Origin: Planctomycetota bacterium | Lineage (GTDB): Bacteria > Planctomycetota > UBA1135 > JADKAF01 | NCBI GenBank assembly: GCA_016719295.1 | Contig: JADKAF010000001.1 | Coordinates: 2,232,001 to 2,296,000, forward strand | DNA: 64,000 nt | Reading direction: 5' to 3' | Position numbers and translations under genes: made by a program | The notes under the pieces: generated by a model | Seen by the model: the letters and a program-made list of their open reading frames with translations, nothing else | What the model was told of the DNA's origin: nothing | The model's database searches: none | Shown here: positions 42,124-52,453 of the stretch, one piece after another | Position numbering within the stretch: position 1 is the first letter of the stretch | How the letters are laid out: every line of letters begins with the position of its first letter

Positions 42124-44126
42124 TCAGCGGCGCAGCCCCGGCGTGCGCAAGTCCACCCAGCCCTGCGCCTCGCGCGCCGATAAGCGCAGGCGCAGCTCGC
42201 CGTCGAGCGCGAGATCGAGCCACTCGAGCTCGACCGGCACCAGGAGCGCGAGACGGCCGTCGCGATCGCTGCGCGCGCGAACGAGGAACGAGCCTCCGCC
42301 GAACTCGCCGCGCAGCTCGATCTCGCGCCCCGCGAGCGGGCCGTCGACGTCGAGGAGCCGCCGCTCGAGCGAGCGCACGCGCGAGGCGAGCTCGAGCACT
42401 CCGAGCTGCGCTACGGCGCCCGAGGCGATGCAGCACGGGTCCGCGCGGAAGAGCGGCGCCCCCATGGCCCCCGTCGCGAAGAGCTCCACTTCCGCCGGAC
42501 CGGGCGGGAGCCCGCGCAGCAGGAACGCGCCGTCCGCTCCCAGCGCCGCGAGGCGCGTCTCCCCTCGGAGCGGCCGCACGATCAGCGCCACGCTCGCCGG
42601 GTCGATCGCGGCGCCGAGGCGCACGACGCCCTCCACCGCCCCACCGCGCTGCGCGAGGAGCTCGAGCTCGCGGCCCGGCTCGAGCGCGGCGCGCTCCGCG
42701 AAGTGATCGGCGTGCTCGAGGGAGATCTCGAAGCGGTCGGCGCGCGTCCCCGGTCCGCAGAGACGGAAACGCCCTTCGGCGTCGGTGCGAGCTTGCGCGT
42801 GCGGCAGCCAGAGGAGCTGCGCGCGCGCCCCGAAGCCCTGCGCGCGATCGACCCTCACGAGAGCGCCGACGAGAGGCTGCCCCGTCTCGTCGACGACGCG
42901 CCCGCGCGCGAGCTCGAGGGCCGGCTCGAGCGCGAGCTCGCCGAGCTCGACCAGCTCGCCCGGGGCAGGCCACGTGAACGGCGCCTCGGCCAGAGCCGTG
43001 CCGACCCAGAGGCGCAAGCGCGTGCCGCGCGAGGGATCGGTCGTCGCGGTCGAGCTCAGCGCGCTGGCGAAGCGGCCGTTCTCCTCGAGATCGAAGCGCC
43101 AGCGCGCGATCGCGTTCCCCGCTTCATCGGAGAGCTCGGCGAGCCCGGTGCGCTCGAGCAACGCCGCACCGCTCACGGCGACGAGACGCCCCGCGCAGCG
43201 CGCCGCGGGGCGGCCCGCGACGAGCTCGATGTGGAGCTCCTCCCCCGCGAGCTGCAGCGGCGGTAGTCGACGGATGGCAGGCGGCAGATCCGGCGCGCGG
43301 ACCTCGACCTCGAGCTCGGCTCCGAGCGCCACCGGCGCGAAGCGCGCAGCTCCGCCTTCGATCTCGAGCGCTTGCTCCCAGAGGCTGCCATCGGGTTGGC
43401 GCGCACGCAGCACGACGCACGCCGAGCTCGCGAGCTCGCCGCCCCAAGGATCGCGCAAAGCTAGGCTCAGGGCCCCGCTCGGCGGAGCCTGCAAGCAGGG
43501 CACTTCGCCCGCGGCCGCGAAAGCGCCGCCGCCCAGCACGCACGCGCGCACGTCGGCGAGCGGGAAGTCGAAGCTCGCCAGCACCTCGCCACGCGGCAGC
43601 AGTCGCTCGAGCGCGCTGCGCAGGCCCGGCGCATACACGCGACCCTCGCGGGCGCGCCCACGCCAGAGCACGCGCTGCTCGCCGTCGCCGCGCCAGAGAA
43701 CGCGGACGGGCAAGTCCTGCGCCGGCTGCCCGTGCGCGTCGAGCACGTGCAGCTCGAGCGCGGCATCGGGCGAGGCAACGGCGGCGCCAGGCGCGCGCTC
43801 TCCGCGCGGCACGATGAAGACCTCGCCGCGGCCCGCAGCCAGCGCTTGGAGCGTGCTCTCGGGGCTCGCCAAGAGCTCGGCGCCGACGTGGCAGAGCTCG
43901 CTCGACGGCCCGCGTACGACGCCGCGCTCGAGGTCGATCCAGAGCAGGGCTTCGTCGGGCCAGCGCACCGGCTCGCTCGCGCGCGGGGCGGGCAGCGAGG
44001 TCGCGGCGCGCGGCGCCGCGACCTCGACGCGACGCTCGATGCGCGGCAGTTGAACCGCTCGCTCCGTTTCGCGCGCCGCGGCCCCGAGGACGCCGCGATC
44101 GTTGCAGCTGCAGGCGGCGAGAGCTC
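42124..44126 (-). CDS. Extracytoplasmic carboxypeptidase-regulatory-like part of an ECF sigma fusion (second reading frame)
   Basis: This frame of about 667 residues continues the sigma-factor gene at 44127-44780 after a one-base break in CCCCC (44126-44130). It lacks its own convincing start: sense begins just after the break with ETERAVQLPRIERRV and runs to the stop. The sequence is beta-rich and contains carboxypeptidase-regulatory-like segments: ELHVLDAHGQPAQDLPV, LARGRVVDETGQPLVGALVRV followed by ARTDAEGRFRL, and GAVEGVVRLGAAIDPASVAL. With one base restored the full gene would encode about 885 residues (sigma, membrane helix, outside region), the same design as 30931-33387. Confidence 0.72.
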
Positions 44127-44780
44127 CCCCTCGCGCGGCGCGAGCTCGCCCGCGAGCTGCAGCGCCGCGGCGAGGAACGAAGCGGCGAGCGCCAACGCCG
44201 CGAGCGGCGCGATCGCGGCGGTTCCGAAGGAAGTGATCGGCGCGACGAGCAGCGGCGCGAGCGCCGCGCGCCATTCGCGCTCGCCATAGCGCGCCGCGAG
44301 CTTCGCGCGCAGGCGCTCCTGTCCGCGGCGCAGCCGCGACTTCACGGTCGCGACGGGGATCCCGAGGCGCCGCGCGATCACACGCGGCTTCAGCTCCTCG
44401 TAGAAGCGCAGCAGGATCGCTTCGCGGAAGGGCTCCTCGAGCTCGCGCACGGCGTCGAGGACATCGCGCTGGCGATCGAGGCGCGCGAGAAGGTCGATCG
44501 TGGCCGGCAGCGGCTCCGCGCGAGCCGCTGCGCGCTCGCGCTCGGCGCGGCGGCGGCGACGCCGCGCGCCGTCGTAGACGAAGTTCCTCGCGATCGAGCC
44601 GAGGAAGGAGCGCAGCGCCCCCGCTTCGCGCGGCGGCGCCTCGAGCGCGCGGCGCAGCGTCTCCTGCACGACCTCCTCGGCCTCTTCCTCGTCGCGCACG
44701 AGGTGCCGCGCCAATGCGCCGAGCCAAGGTTCGTGCGCGAGCAGCGATTCGGGAGCCGAGTCGGGAGCGCGGTCGGACAT
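44127..44780 (-). CDS. ECF sigma factor with C-terminal membrane helix (N-terminal part of a fusion)
   Basis: The first 218 residues of the interrupted fusion. The start is taken as the ATG of MSDRAPDSAPESLL; an in-frame ATG at 44861 has GGAG upstream and would add 27 residues. Region 2 is LARHLVRDEEEAEEVVQETLRRAL (near 23-46) and FLGSIARNFVYDGARRRRRR. Region 4 is ILLRFYEELKPRVIARRLGIPVATVKSRLRRGQERLRAKL (122-161). A membrane helix lies at about 186-208 (FGTAAIAPLAALALAASFLAAAL). After about residue 218 the frame no longer makes sense and the true sequence continues in the next frame. Membrane-tethered regulator of unknown stimulus. Confidence 0.78.
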
Positions 44781-44913
44781 CAGGGCTGCGGGAGGCGCGG
44801 GCGGGAGCGGAGCGCGGAACGGAGTTGGTGAGGACGCCGCGCCCCACGGAGCGGAGCCCATTTGGCGCGTTTTTCTCCGCGGCGCTCCCGACCTGCGAGC
44901 CTGAGGCGGCGGC

Positions 44914-46026
44914 TCAGAAGCTCACATAGACCATGGCGCCATTCGACCAGGACATGTTGCCGGGCACGGGCTCGAAGCACGCGTGCTGGAGGTAGACCGT
45001 GAAGTTCCCGACGCCGTTCGGGATCGGGAACGCGAACTGCAGATCGGCCGGCACGCTCCCGCCCGCGGCCCCGGTGAACTGGACGTCGAGGCTCTGCAGC
45101 AGCGAGCAGCCGTTCGTCCCCAGCACGGGATCGAGCGGGAACGGCAACGGCAGACCGAGCCAAAGCGCATCCGAGATGCCGATCGCGAGCACTCCGGGTG
45201 AACCCGAAGCGTGGTTCACCGAGGTCGAGACGAGCTGGCCGCCCGCCTGCAGGTTGCCGGTGACGGTCAACGTGGCCGGGCCGAAGGTCCCGTTGCACGC
45301 CTGACCGTAGCTCGTGCTGGCGCCGGTCACGGCTTCGAGGCCGCGCAGGTCGGTGGCCCCGCTCGTGACGCCGATCAGCGTGGTGAGCCCGGTGCTCGTA
45401 TCGACGTTGAAGAGCGAGTTCGTGGTGCTGCCCCCGCCGGCGAGGAGACGCCCGTCGGGATGCGAGCAGAGGTACTGCAGACCGGTCGGGCTACCGACCG
45501 CGGGGAACGGATCGGTTCCAGCGCCGGTCGCGGGATCGATCGTGACGAGACCGCGCGAGAGATCCCAGCCGTAGAGCACGCCGCCGTGCATCGCGAGGCC
45601 CTGGATCGAGGAGAAGCTGGTCGGCCCGATGGTCGTGATCGTGCCGGTCGAGACATCGACGCTGACGAGGCGCGAGCCCGAGCTCAGCGTGATGCCGTAG
45701 AGCAGGCTCCCGCCGCCGCCGGTGAGCCCGCGCAGGTCGATGCCGGCGAACTGCACCGTCGCGGCGCCGGTGTTCGGATCGATCGTGGTGAGGTCGTAGA
45801 CGTACGGCGTGTTCACCGTGCGCTGCGTGCACCAGAGGCGCCCGCGGCCGTCGCGCGCGAGCGCGTTCTGGCCGAAGGTACCGCTGCCGACCACGGTCAC
45901 GGCCGCGGTCTGCGAATCGATGCGCACGACCTGGCCGGCCCAGCCGACGCCGATCAGATCTTGCGCGGAGAGCGCGCCGCAGAGCGCGGCAGTGAGGACG
46001 GAGGCGCGGAGTGCGAGCGATGCCAT
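44914..46026 (-). CDS. Secreted beta-propeller-like protein with shared C-terminal domain
   Basis: A 370-residue exported protein starting at MASLALRASVLTAALCG (signal to about residue 21); a longer in-frame start at 46068 is less likely. Residues 22-245 contain repeated strands such as GVGWAGQVVRIDSQT, LTTIDPNTGAATV, LVSVDVSTGTITTIG and LVTIDPATGAGTD, typical of propellers with about 40-residue blades. The last 125 residues, starting YGQACNGTFGP with IGISDALWLGLPLPF and FAFPIPNGVG, match the tail of the LamG protein at 33638. A TAGGCT -10 candidate lies at 46072-46077 on the minus strand. Function unknown, probably surface-associated. Confidence 0.72.
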   Translation of the reverse strand: MASLALRASVLTAALCGALSAQDLIGVGWAGQVVRIDSQTAAVTVVGSGTFGQNALARDGRGRLWCTQRTVNTPYVYDLTTIDPNTGAATVQFAGIDLRGLTGGGGSLLYGITLSSGSRLVSVDVSTGTITTIGPTSFSSIQGLAMHGGVLYGWDLSRGLVTIDPATGAGTDPFPAVGSPTGLQYLCSHPDGRLLAGGGSTTNSLFNVDTSTGLTTLIGVTSGATDLRGLEAVTGASTSYGQACNGTFGPATLTVTGNLQAGGQLVSTSVNHASGSPGVLAIGISDALWLGLPLPFPLDPVLGTNGCSLLQSLDVQFTGAAGGSVPADLQFAFPIPNGVGNFTVYLQHACFEPVPGNMSWSNGAMVYVSF

Positions 46027-46093
46027 GGGGAAAGACCTCGAGGAAACTGCAATGGGCCGGCGGGCCACCCCAGCCTAACGGCCCCTCGCGCTC

Positions 46094-49000
46094 TCAGCGA
46101 CGGGCTTTCGGCGGCCCGAGGTAGCCGTCGCGATCGGCGTCGAGCCGGCGGAACACCCAGCTCGGCCCGGGGAACTCCGCCGCGTCGATCCGCCCATCGC
46201 CGTCGAGGTCGAAGCGCGCGGGGCCGCTGCGCGGGACCTCCCGCCCGCCGGCGTCGCGCGCGCGTGCCACGACCGGCAGGAGCTCGCGCTCGTCGAGGCG
46301 CCCGTTGCGGTCCTCGTCGGTCGCGGCCTCGAGCAGCATCTGGATCGAAGCCGGCCATTCGCGGCGCTCGAGTCCGCCGTCGGCGTTGCGGTCGAGCTTG
46401 CGCAGCAGGGTCTGCGCATCGACGAGGAGCGGTCGCAGCGGAGCATCGCCGCGCGCTGCCGCGCCGAGCTCCTGCAGCTCGATCTGCTGGTCGCCGTCGA
46501 GATCGAGCACCAGCGCTCCGGCGAGCGCGGGGTCGAGCTCCTTCGGAGAGAGGCGGCCGTCCTTGTTGCGATCGAGAGCGCTCAGCGCCTCGCCCTTCCG
46601 CCGCGGGCCGCGCCGCGGCGGCGCGCTCGAGGCCGGGAGCTGCGCCGACTCGCACTCGTCGAACTTGCCGTCTCCGTCGAGGTCGAGCGCGCGCTCGAGC
46701 AGCGCTCGGAGCTCGGTCGCGATCTCGAGCACGCCGTTGCGATCGAGGTCGAAGCTCGCGGGGTCGTGCGGAGAGAGCAGCTCGCGCCAGACCGCGCGCA
46801 GCGCCTCCACGCGCCGATCGACCTCGCTCATCTCCGTGCCGCGCATCTCCTCCGGCGAGGCCGTCTCGCGGCGCTGCTCGCCGTAGAGCAGCTCGTGCAA
46901 GGTCACCATGCCGTCGTCGTCGTGGTCGCGCGCCTTCATCGCGGCGTTCTTCGCGAGCTCCCCTTCCTCGATCGCGCCGCTCCCGTCCTTGTCGAGCTTC
47001 GCGAGCATCGTGCGGCCCAGGGCGCCGAAGGTCGCCTCCGGCAGCGGACGCACGCGATAGCCTACCTCCTCGCGATCGGTGCCGAGCACCTCGGCCGGCA
47101 CGGCGAGGACGCGCGCGAGCTCCGCGCGCGAGAGATAGCGCGCGCTCTCGTGCGAGAGGTCCTTCAGGGGCCGCCCTTGCTCGTCGATCATGCGATCGAG
47201 CGGGAAGGCCTCGAAGCCCATGCCACGCGCGCCTTCGGTGCCCTCGAGCGGCCCCTTCACCGCGGGATCGCTCGACTTCGCGACGTCCACGAAGACGAGC
47301 CCGTCCGCACCGGCGCTCACGGCGTAGTCGTTCAGGAACGGCGGGTTGTAGACGTGTAGCGTCGCGAGCTCGCGATGCCCGTCGCCGGGGAGATCCGCGC
47401 GACCCACCCGGCGCGCGCGCGCGGGCTCGGTGACGCGGAAGATCTCGAGGTCGCCGCTCTTCGTGAGCACGTAGGCGAGGTCGTGCTCCTCGGTGGGGAT
47501 CTCGCCTTGCGCGTCGCCGAGCTCCCAATGCGAGCCCAGCACGACGTCGAGCGCGCCGCGCGTGCTATCGCTCCGGCCGGGAGCGGCGGCGGGCCTCACG
47601 AGCTTCGGGCGCGAAGGCTCCGTCGCGTCGACGAGAACCAAGCCCCTGCTCTCCGTCGGCGAGCGCGACCAGCAAGCGCGCCGGCGTGCGCGCGCGCTCC
47701 GCGGGGCGCGGACGCGAGCCCTGCCAGAGCACGGCGACCGCGTTCGCCTCGTCGGGGATCGCTTCGTTGCCGCCGAGGTGCAAGGCCGAGATCACGCGCG
47801 GGAGCTCGGGGTCGGCGAGATCGATCAGCGCGAGCCCGCCCGCGCCGTCGGCGACGAACGCATGCGGTCCGTGCACCGCGAGATCGCGGGCCTCGACGGT
47901 CGCGACCGCGCCGACCAAGCGCAGCGCGCCGTCCTTCTCGCGCAGGACCTTCACGCCGCCCGCGCCATCGGCGACGAGGAGCTGCTCGCCGTGCAGCGCG
48001 AGCGCGCGCGGGTCGTGCAGCTCGAGCGTGCTCTGGACGCGCGGGCTCAGCGGATCGCGCGCGTCGACGAGGGCGACGTAGCCGTTGGCGATGCGCTCGC
48101 CGAAGTCGTTCCTGCGCGCCGCGGCGGCGACGAAGACCACCTCCGTTCGGCCGTGCACGGCATCGACGCGCGGCAGCGCGCGGCTCGCGCCGGGCAGCGC
48201 GAGCTGCGCCAGCGGCAGCCCGAGCGTGGGATTGCGAGGATCGTAGGCGATGACGCCGAGGCCCTGCTGCCCCACCGCGAAGACGAGATCGCGCGCGAGC
48301 CGGTAGTTGGGCGAGCCGGTGCCAAAGGTCGTCGAGCTGCGATGGCACTCGACGCAGCCGCGCGCGGCGGGCTGCACCGCGTGCACCTGGTGGTGGATCA
48401 TCGTCATGCCCGAGAGACCGGCGGCGGTCTCCGGCAGCTCCTGGCGCATCGCGAAGCTGCCGTCCGCGGCATGCACCGAGCCCATCGACGAGAAGCCCAC
48501 CATGTAGGGCGCGATCTTCCCCTCGCTGTTCCAGCCTAGGCGGAACTCCTTCAGCGTGGCGAAGACCTTCTCCTGCGTCGTGACGCGCCCTTCGCTGCGC
48601 TGCCCCGAGATCAGATCGAGCTGTGTGAACGCCTCGTTGCGATCGAAGTGGAAGCCGAAGAAGTTCACGTTCCACGCGGTATGGCAGGCGTAGCACTCGA
48701 GCTGCCGGTGGAACGCGTTCATCGCCTTCGCCGCCACCGCGTTGTAGCGCGGGCTCTTCGGATCGACGATGTCGACGACCTGCGGCACGACGTGCTCCTG
48801 CCCCGTGACGCGCGAAGTGAGGATCACCGCCTCGCCTTCGCGGCGGAGATGCTTCAGCGGATTGCCGCGCGAGGTCATGAGCTTCGATCGCTCCTCGAAG
48901 CTGCCGTGGCAATCGCTGCACTCGATCTCGATCGCGTGCTCCATCGCCTCGTGGAGCTCGCCGTCCCCCATCACATCGCGGCCGGTGTGGCAGTCGACGC

Positions 49001-50021
49001 AGTGCATGCCGCGCTGGTGATGCACGTCCGGCGGAGTCAGCACCGGATCCTGGATGTAGAAGGCGCCGCCGTTCTTCGGCGTGGACGTCGTGTTCGGGAC
49101 ATCCGGCCCGGCCGGCATGCCCGGGACGAGCTGCGCCAACCCGCGAAAGTGCATGCCGATGCTGGCATCGCCGACGTGGCACGAGACGCAGGTGTCCGTC
49201 GGCGGCGCCGTCGTCATCGCGTGCACCTTGGGATGCCCCGGAGCGAAGCGATCGACGGTGGGATCGGCGCTGCGCGAGAGCCCGTCCTCGGCGTACACCA
49301 CATGGCACGCGGCGCAGCCCGAGCCGCGATAGTCGCCGTCTTGGCCTAGGCGCCCGCGCACGGCGCTGCCGCTCGACCAGAGATGGCAGCGCATGCACGA
49401 CTTCCGGCCCAGGTCCTGGAAGTGCGTCGAGAGCTCGTCGCGATCGCCGCCGGCGAACGGCGGGAACGCCTTCAACGCCTTCACGCCGTGCTCGCTCCGC
49501 ACTTCGTCGTCGGTGACGCCGAAGATGCCGTAGGGCGACGAGCGCTTGGCGATCACACCGTTCTCGTAGAGCCCGTCGCAGAGATGTCCCGCCGTCGTCG
49601 CGTGCAGCGACTTCTTCACGCGCTCGACGACCTCCGCGTGGCAGCTCCCGCAAGTCTCTCCGACGACGCGAAGATCACTCGGGTTCAGGAAGCGCAGCAG
49701 CGCCTTGTCGGCCGCGAACGGCAGCACGCGCTCGTCGTTCGGGAGCTGCGAGCGCGAGCCCACGTGTGCCTGCTCCTTCGCCGGGGCTTGGTCATTGCCG
49801 CCGTGGCAGTCGACGCAGCCGAGCGGATGCCAGGGGTGCATCACCTCCAGGCCTTGGTGGCAGGTGCCGCAGGTGCCGGAAGGTCCGACCTGCGGCGCGC
49901 GAGCGGCGGGCACCGGTGCGGATGGCTCCTGCGCGGCGAAGGCGACGAAGGCGCGGCGCTCGGGGGAGAGCAAGGAGGCGAGCAGAGTGCTCGCGACGAG
50001 GAGCGGCAGAAGCGCTTTCAC
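46094..50021 (-). CDS. Decahaem cytochrome c / LVIVD propeller / EF-hand fusion (one-base break)
   Basis: About 1308 residues if one C is removed from CCCC at 47643-47646, where the frame changes inside ADGEQGLVLVDATEPS. After a signal peptide, ten CxxCH haem sites occur in residues 50-570: CGTCH, CVDCH, CGSCH, CMRCH, CAACH, CVSCH, CVDCH, CSDCH, CYACH and CVECH. The middle third has LVIVD/propeller-like repeats (VALVDARDPLSPRV, LALIDLADPELPRV, LVLVDATEPSRPKL). The C-terminal third carries about ten EF-hand loops (DKDGSGAIEEGE, DLDRNGVLEIATE, DRNKDGRLSPKE, DADRDGYLG). Periplasmic electron transfer with calcium-dependent structure is likely. The combination of the three modules in one chain is unusual. 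Confidence 0.82.
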
Positions 50022-50093
50022 GGCGTGGAACGTAACGGATGGAAGCCAGCGACGAAACTCACCGCCATCCGTGGCGCTCGCCCTCGATGGTCT

Positions 50094-50984
50094 TCATCGC
50101 CTGGCCAGTGCATCGGGCGCCTCACGCAGCTCGACGCAGAGGAGCTGCACCATCCCCGGCTGCGCACCCGGGAGCGAGGCCAGCACCAGCGCGTCCTCCG
50201 CGGTGCGAAAGGGCGCCTCGGCCTCGACGCGATGGCGCACCAGAGCGGGCGCCTCGATCCCGCCATACGGCGCGACGACGACGCCGGGCGTGGGCATCCA
50301 GCAGCTCGCGGTCCACGCGAGCTCGAGCGAGGAGCCGCTCGCCGCGGTGCCCCAGCGCAGGAGCAGCTCGGCACCGTAGGGAAAGCGCTCGACCTCGACC
50401 TCCTGCACGTGGATCGAGTCCGCCGCGGAGGCGAGCCGCAGCGAGCGGATGAACGCGCGCTCGCTCGTGATCGCGAGCGCGGTGCGCTCCCCGCGCCCGA
50501 GTTCGCCTTCGGCGACGGCGATCACGCGCGCGGAGCAGGCGAGCTGCTCGAGAGCGGCGCGCAGCTCGGGCGCCGCGACGCGACCGAGCGCCATGCCGAG
50601 CACCGGCACGCGCGAGCTCGAGCCCGAGCCTTCCGCGGAATGCGTCTCCACGCGCGTCGGCGACCAGTGCCGCGTGGCTCCGTCAGGCAGGACTTCGATC
50701 GGCGGTGGAGGCGGAGTCGCGAGGGCGGGCAACCACGCGCGCGCGTCCTCGGTGCGGAGCTCGATCCAGGTCGCGCGGCAGAGCAGCGGCTCGCGTGCTC
50801 CGAGGCCCGCGCTCGGGCTCGCGGTCGGATGCGCCGAGAGCGGCTCGGCATCGAAGAGCTGGAGCGAGCCTTCGTAGCGCGCATCGAAGCGCTCCTTGAT
50901 CGCGAGCGGCGTCAGCGCGAGAGGCGCGCTTCCGCAAGCGCCGAGGAGCAGCGTCGAGAAGCCGAGAAGGGCGAGGCGCAGCAT
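50094..50984 (-). CDS. Lipoprotein, hypothetical
   Basis: A 296-residue protein with a lipoprotein signal (LRLALLGFSTLLLGAC, lipidated at about C17). The rest is mixed, with a proline-rich stretch near residue 90 (LPALATPPPPPIEV) and no recognised domain. It sits between the CAP-domain gene (61 bases upstream) and the multihaem cytochrome (72 bases downstream) on the same strand, so it may belong to the same transcription unit. No function can be assigned. Confidence 0.62.
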   Translation of the reverse strand: MLRLALLGFSTLLLGACGSAPLALTPLAIKERFDARYEGSLQLFDAEPLSAHPTASPSAGLGAREPLLCRATWIELRTEDARAWLPALATPPPPPIEVLPDGATRHWSPTRVETHSAEGSGSSSRVPVLGMALGRVAAPELRAALEQLACSARVIAVAEGELGRGERTALAITSERAFIRSLRLASAADSIHVQEVEVERFPYGAELLLRWGTAASGSSLELAWTASCWMPTPGVVVAPYGGIEAPALVRHRVEAEAPFRTAEDALVLASLPGAQPGMVQLLCVELREAPDALARR

Positions 50985-51045
50985 GCGCGTTCTCCGTGGT
51001 TCGAAGAGAGGTCGAGAGCGCGATCCAGGATTCGGACAGCGCGCT

Positions 51046-52449
51046 TCACTCCGCGCGCGTGCGGAAGCTCCAGCGCTTCTCGAAGGGCTTCCCGGCGTAC
51101 TGGCAGCGCACCTCGACGCGCACCTCGGCGCCCGCCGGGAGCGGCTTCGTCGGCAGGAGCAGGACCGCGGCGAAGTTCTCGGGCAGCTCGGCGTTGCCGG
51201 GATGCTCGGGGCTCGTGAGGTAGTGCTCGAGCTCGCGTTCCCCGACCATGAGCTTGGCCTCGACCCCGGTCACCGCCGCGCTCGGGAAGCACAGCGTGAT
51301 CGGGAAGCCCGTCGCCTTCGCTCCCTCCGCGCTGCGCGCCCCGTCGCCGAGCGGCGGGGGAACCTCGCCGAGGAGTCCCGTGCGCGCGACCTCGCGGGCC
51401 TGATCCATCGGCCAGGCGAAGGGCTCGAACTCCGCGCTCGACGGGGCCTCTCCGGGACCGCGCGCCTCGAGGACCGCGACCCCGCGCACGAATCCGCAGC
51501 CGATGCGCGTCACGCGCGGCGAGAGGAGACGGAGGCGCTGGAACACGCTGGCCTCGAGGCGCTCCACCGCTTCGCGCAAGCTCGCCGCGTACACGAGGGA
51601 CGCGCGCGGCGCGAGCTCCGCGCCTGCCGCCGAGAACTGCGGCTTGCCTTGCTCCTCCACGAGGGAGAGCTCGCCGTTCGCGACGCAGTAGAGCGCGTGG
51701 CGCTCACAGGGCGCGCAGAGCGCGGGATCGAGCGCCAGCGCTTCGAATCCCAAGCGCTTCCGCAGTGCCGCGAGATCCGCGAGCGCGTCTTTCGCGAGCT
51801 CTTCGCGCAACTCGCGGAACTCTGGTTCGCGCTCGTGGACCACGAGCTCGAAGCCGCCGCGATCCACCTCGAGCCAGTATGAGCGCCCTTCGATCTCGAG
51901 CGGCTGCCACATCGCGCGTTGATCGAGCTCGCCCGCGCCGTAGGTCCACTGCCGCTGCTTCGGCGTCTTCACGACATAACCGTCGCCGAAGGTGCCGAGC
52001 GCGCCATCGTGATCGAGATCGACGAACGCGAGCTCGAAGCCGGCGAGCTTGCCCGTGCTCATGCCGTGGCTCGCGAGGTAGAGCGCGCCCGCGCTCCCCG
52101 AGATCTCGAAGCGCACGGGGCGCTTCTTCCGCCCTGGATACAGGAGCTTCGCGTTCACCAGCCCGGGGACGATCAAGCGCGAGATCTCGATCGCGGGCTC
52201 GCAGCGGATCAGGAACTCGTTCTCGCGCTTCCCCGGCGAGAGCGTCACCGCAAAGGGCACGCTCGGATGCAGCCCGAGATCGAAGTCCACCAGCGCGCGC
52301 GAGGGCGCATCCAGCTCCTCCTCGATCGTCGGATGGAGGATGCCGGGCTCGAGCTTGTGCTCGCCGACGATCGCGCGCTGCGCCGGCGCCGGCGCCGAGA
52401 GCGGCGCCGACGCGAGCAGAAGCGTCGCGTAGAAAGAGGGTCGCGACAC
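51046..52449 (-). CDS. Secreted CAP (SCP/PR-1-like) domain protein
   Basis: A 467-residue exported protein. The start is taken as GTG at 52449, four bases after the DUF1501-like stop, giving the signal YATLLLASAPLSAPAPAQ. The middle carries an EF-like loop (FVDLDHDGALGTFGDGYV). Residues from about 215 look like a bacterial CAP domain: DLAALRKRLGFEALALDPAL, CERHALYCVANG and VFQRLRLLSPRVTRIGCGF. The end is a beta domain (LPAGAEVRVEVRCQYAGKPF). Extracytoplasmic; CAP proteins bind lipids or act in cell-surface roles, and no catalytic proof is visible. It follows the DUF1501-like gene closely, so they are likely co-expressed. Confidence 0.7.
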   Translation of the reverse strand: MSRPSFYATLLLASAPLSAPAPAQRAIVGEHKLEPGILHPTIEEELDAPSRALVDFDLGLHPSVPFAVTLSPGKRENEFLIRCEPAIEISRLIVPGLVNAKLLYPGRKKRPVRFEISGSAGALYLASHGMSTGKLAGFELAFVDLDHDGALGTFGDGYVVKTPKQRQWTYGAGELDQRAMWQPLEIEGRSYWLEVDRGGFELVVHEREPEFRELREELAKDALADLAALRKRLGFEALALDPALCAPCERHALYCVANGELSLVEEQGKPQFSAAGAELAPRASLVYAASLREAVERLEASVFQRLRLLSPRVTRIGCGFVRGVAVLEARGPGEAPSSAEFEPFAWPMDQAREVARTGLLGEVPPPLGDGARSAEGAKATGFPITLCFPSAAVTGVEAKLMVGERELEHYLTSPEHPGNAELPENFAAVLLLPTKPLPAGAEVRVEVRCQYAGKPFEKRWSFRTRAE

Positions 52450-52453
52450 CAGC

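Noticed and set aside
44126..44130. Programmed -1 frameshift
   Set aside because: No slippery heptamer or clear stimulatory structure is seen; similar one-base breaks elsewhere favour assembly indels.
45211..47433. A 740-residue plus-strand open frame
   Set aside because: It is antisense to the propeller and cytochrome fusion, Arg/Ala-rich and without domains.
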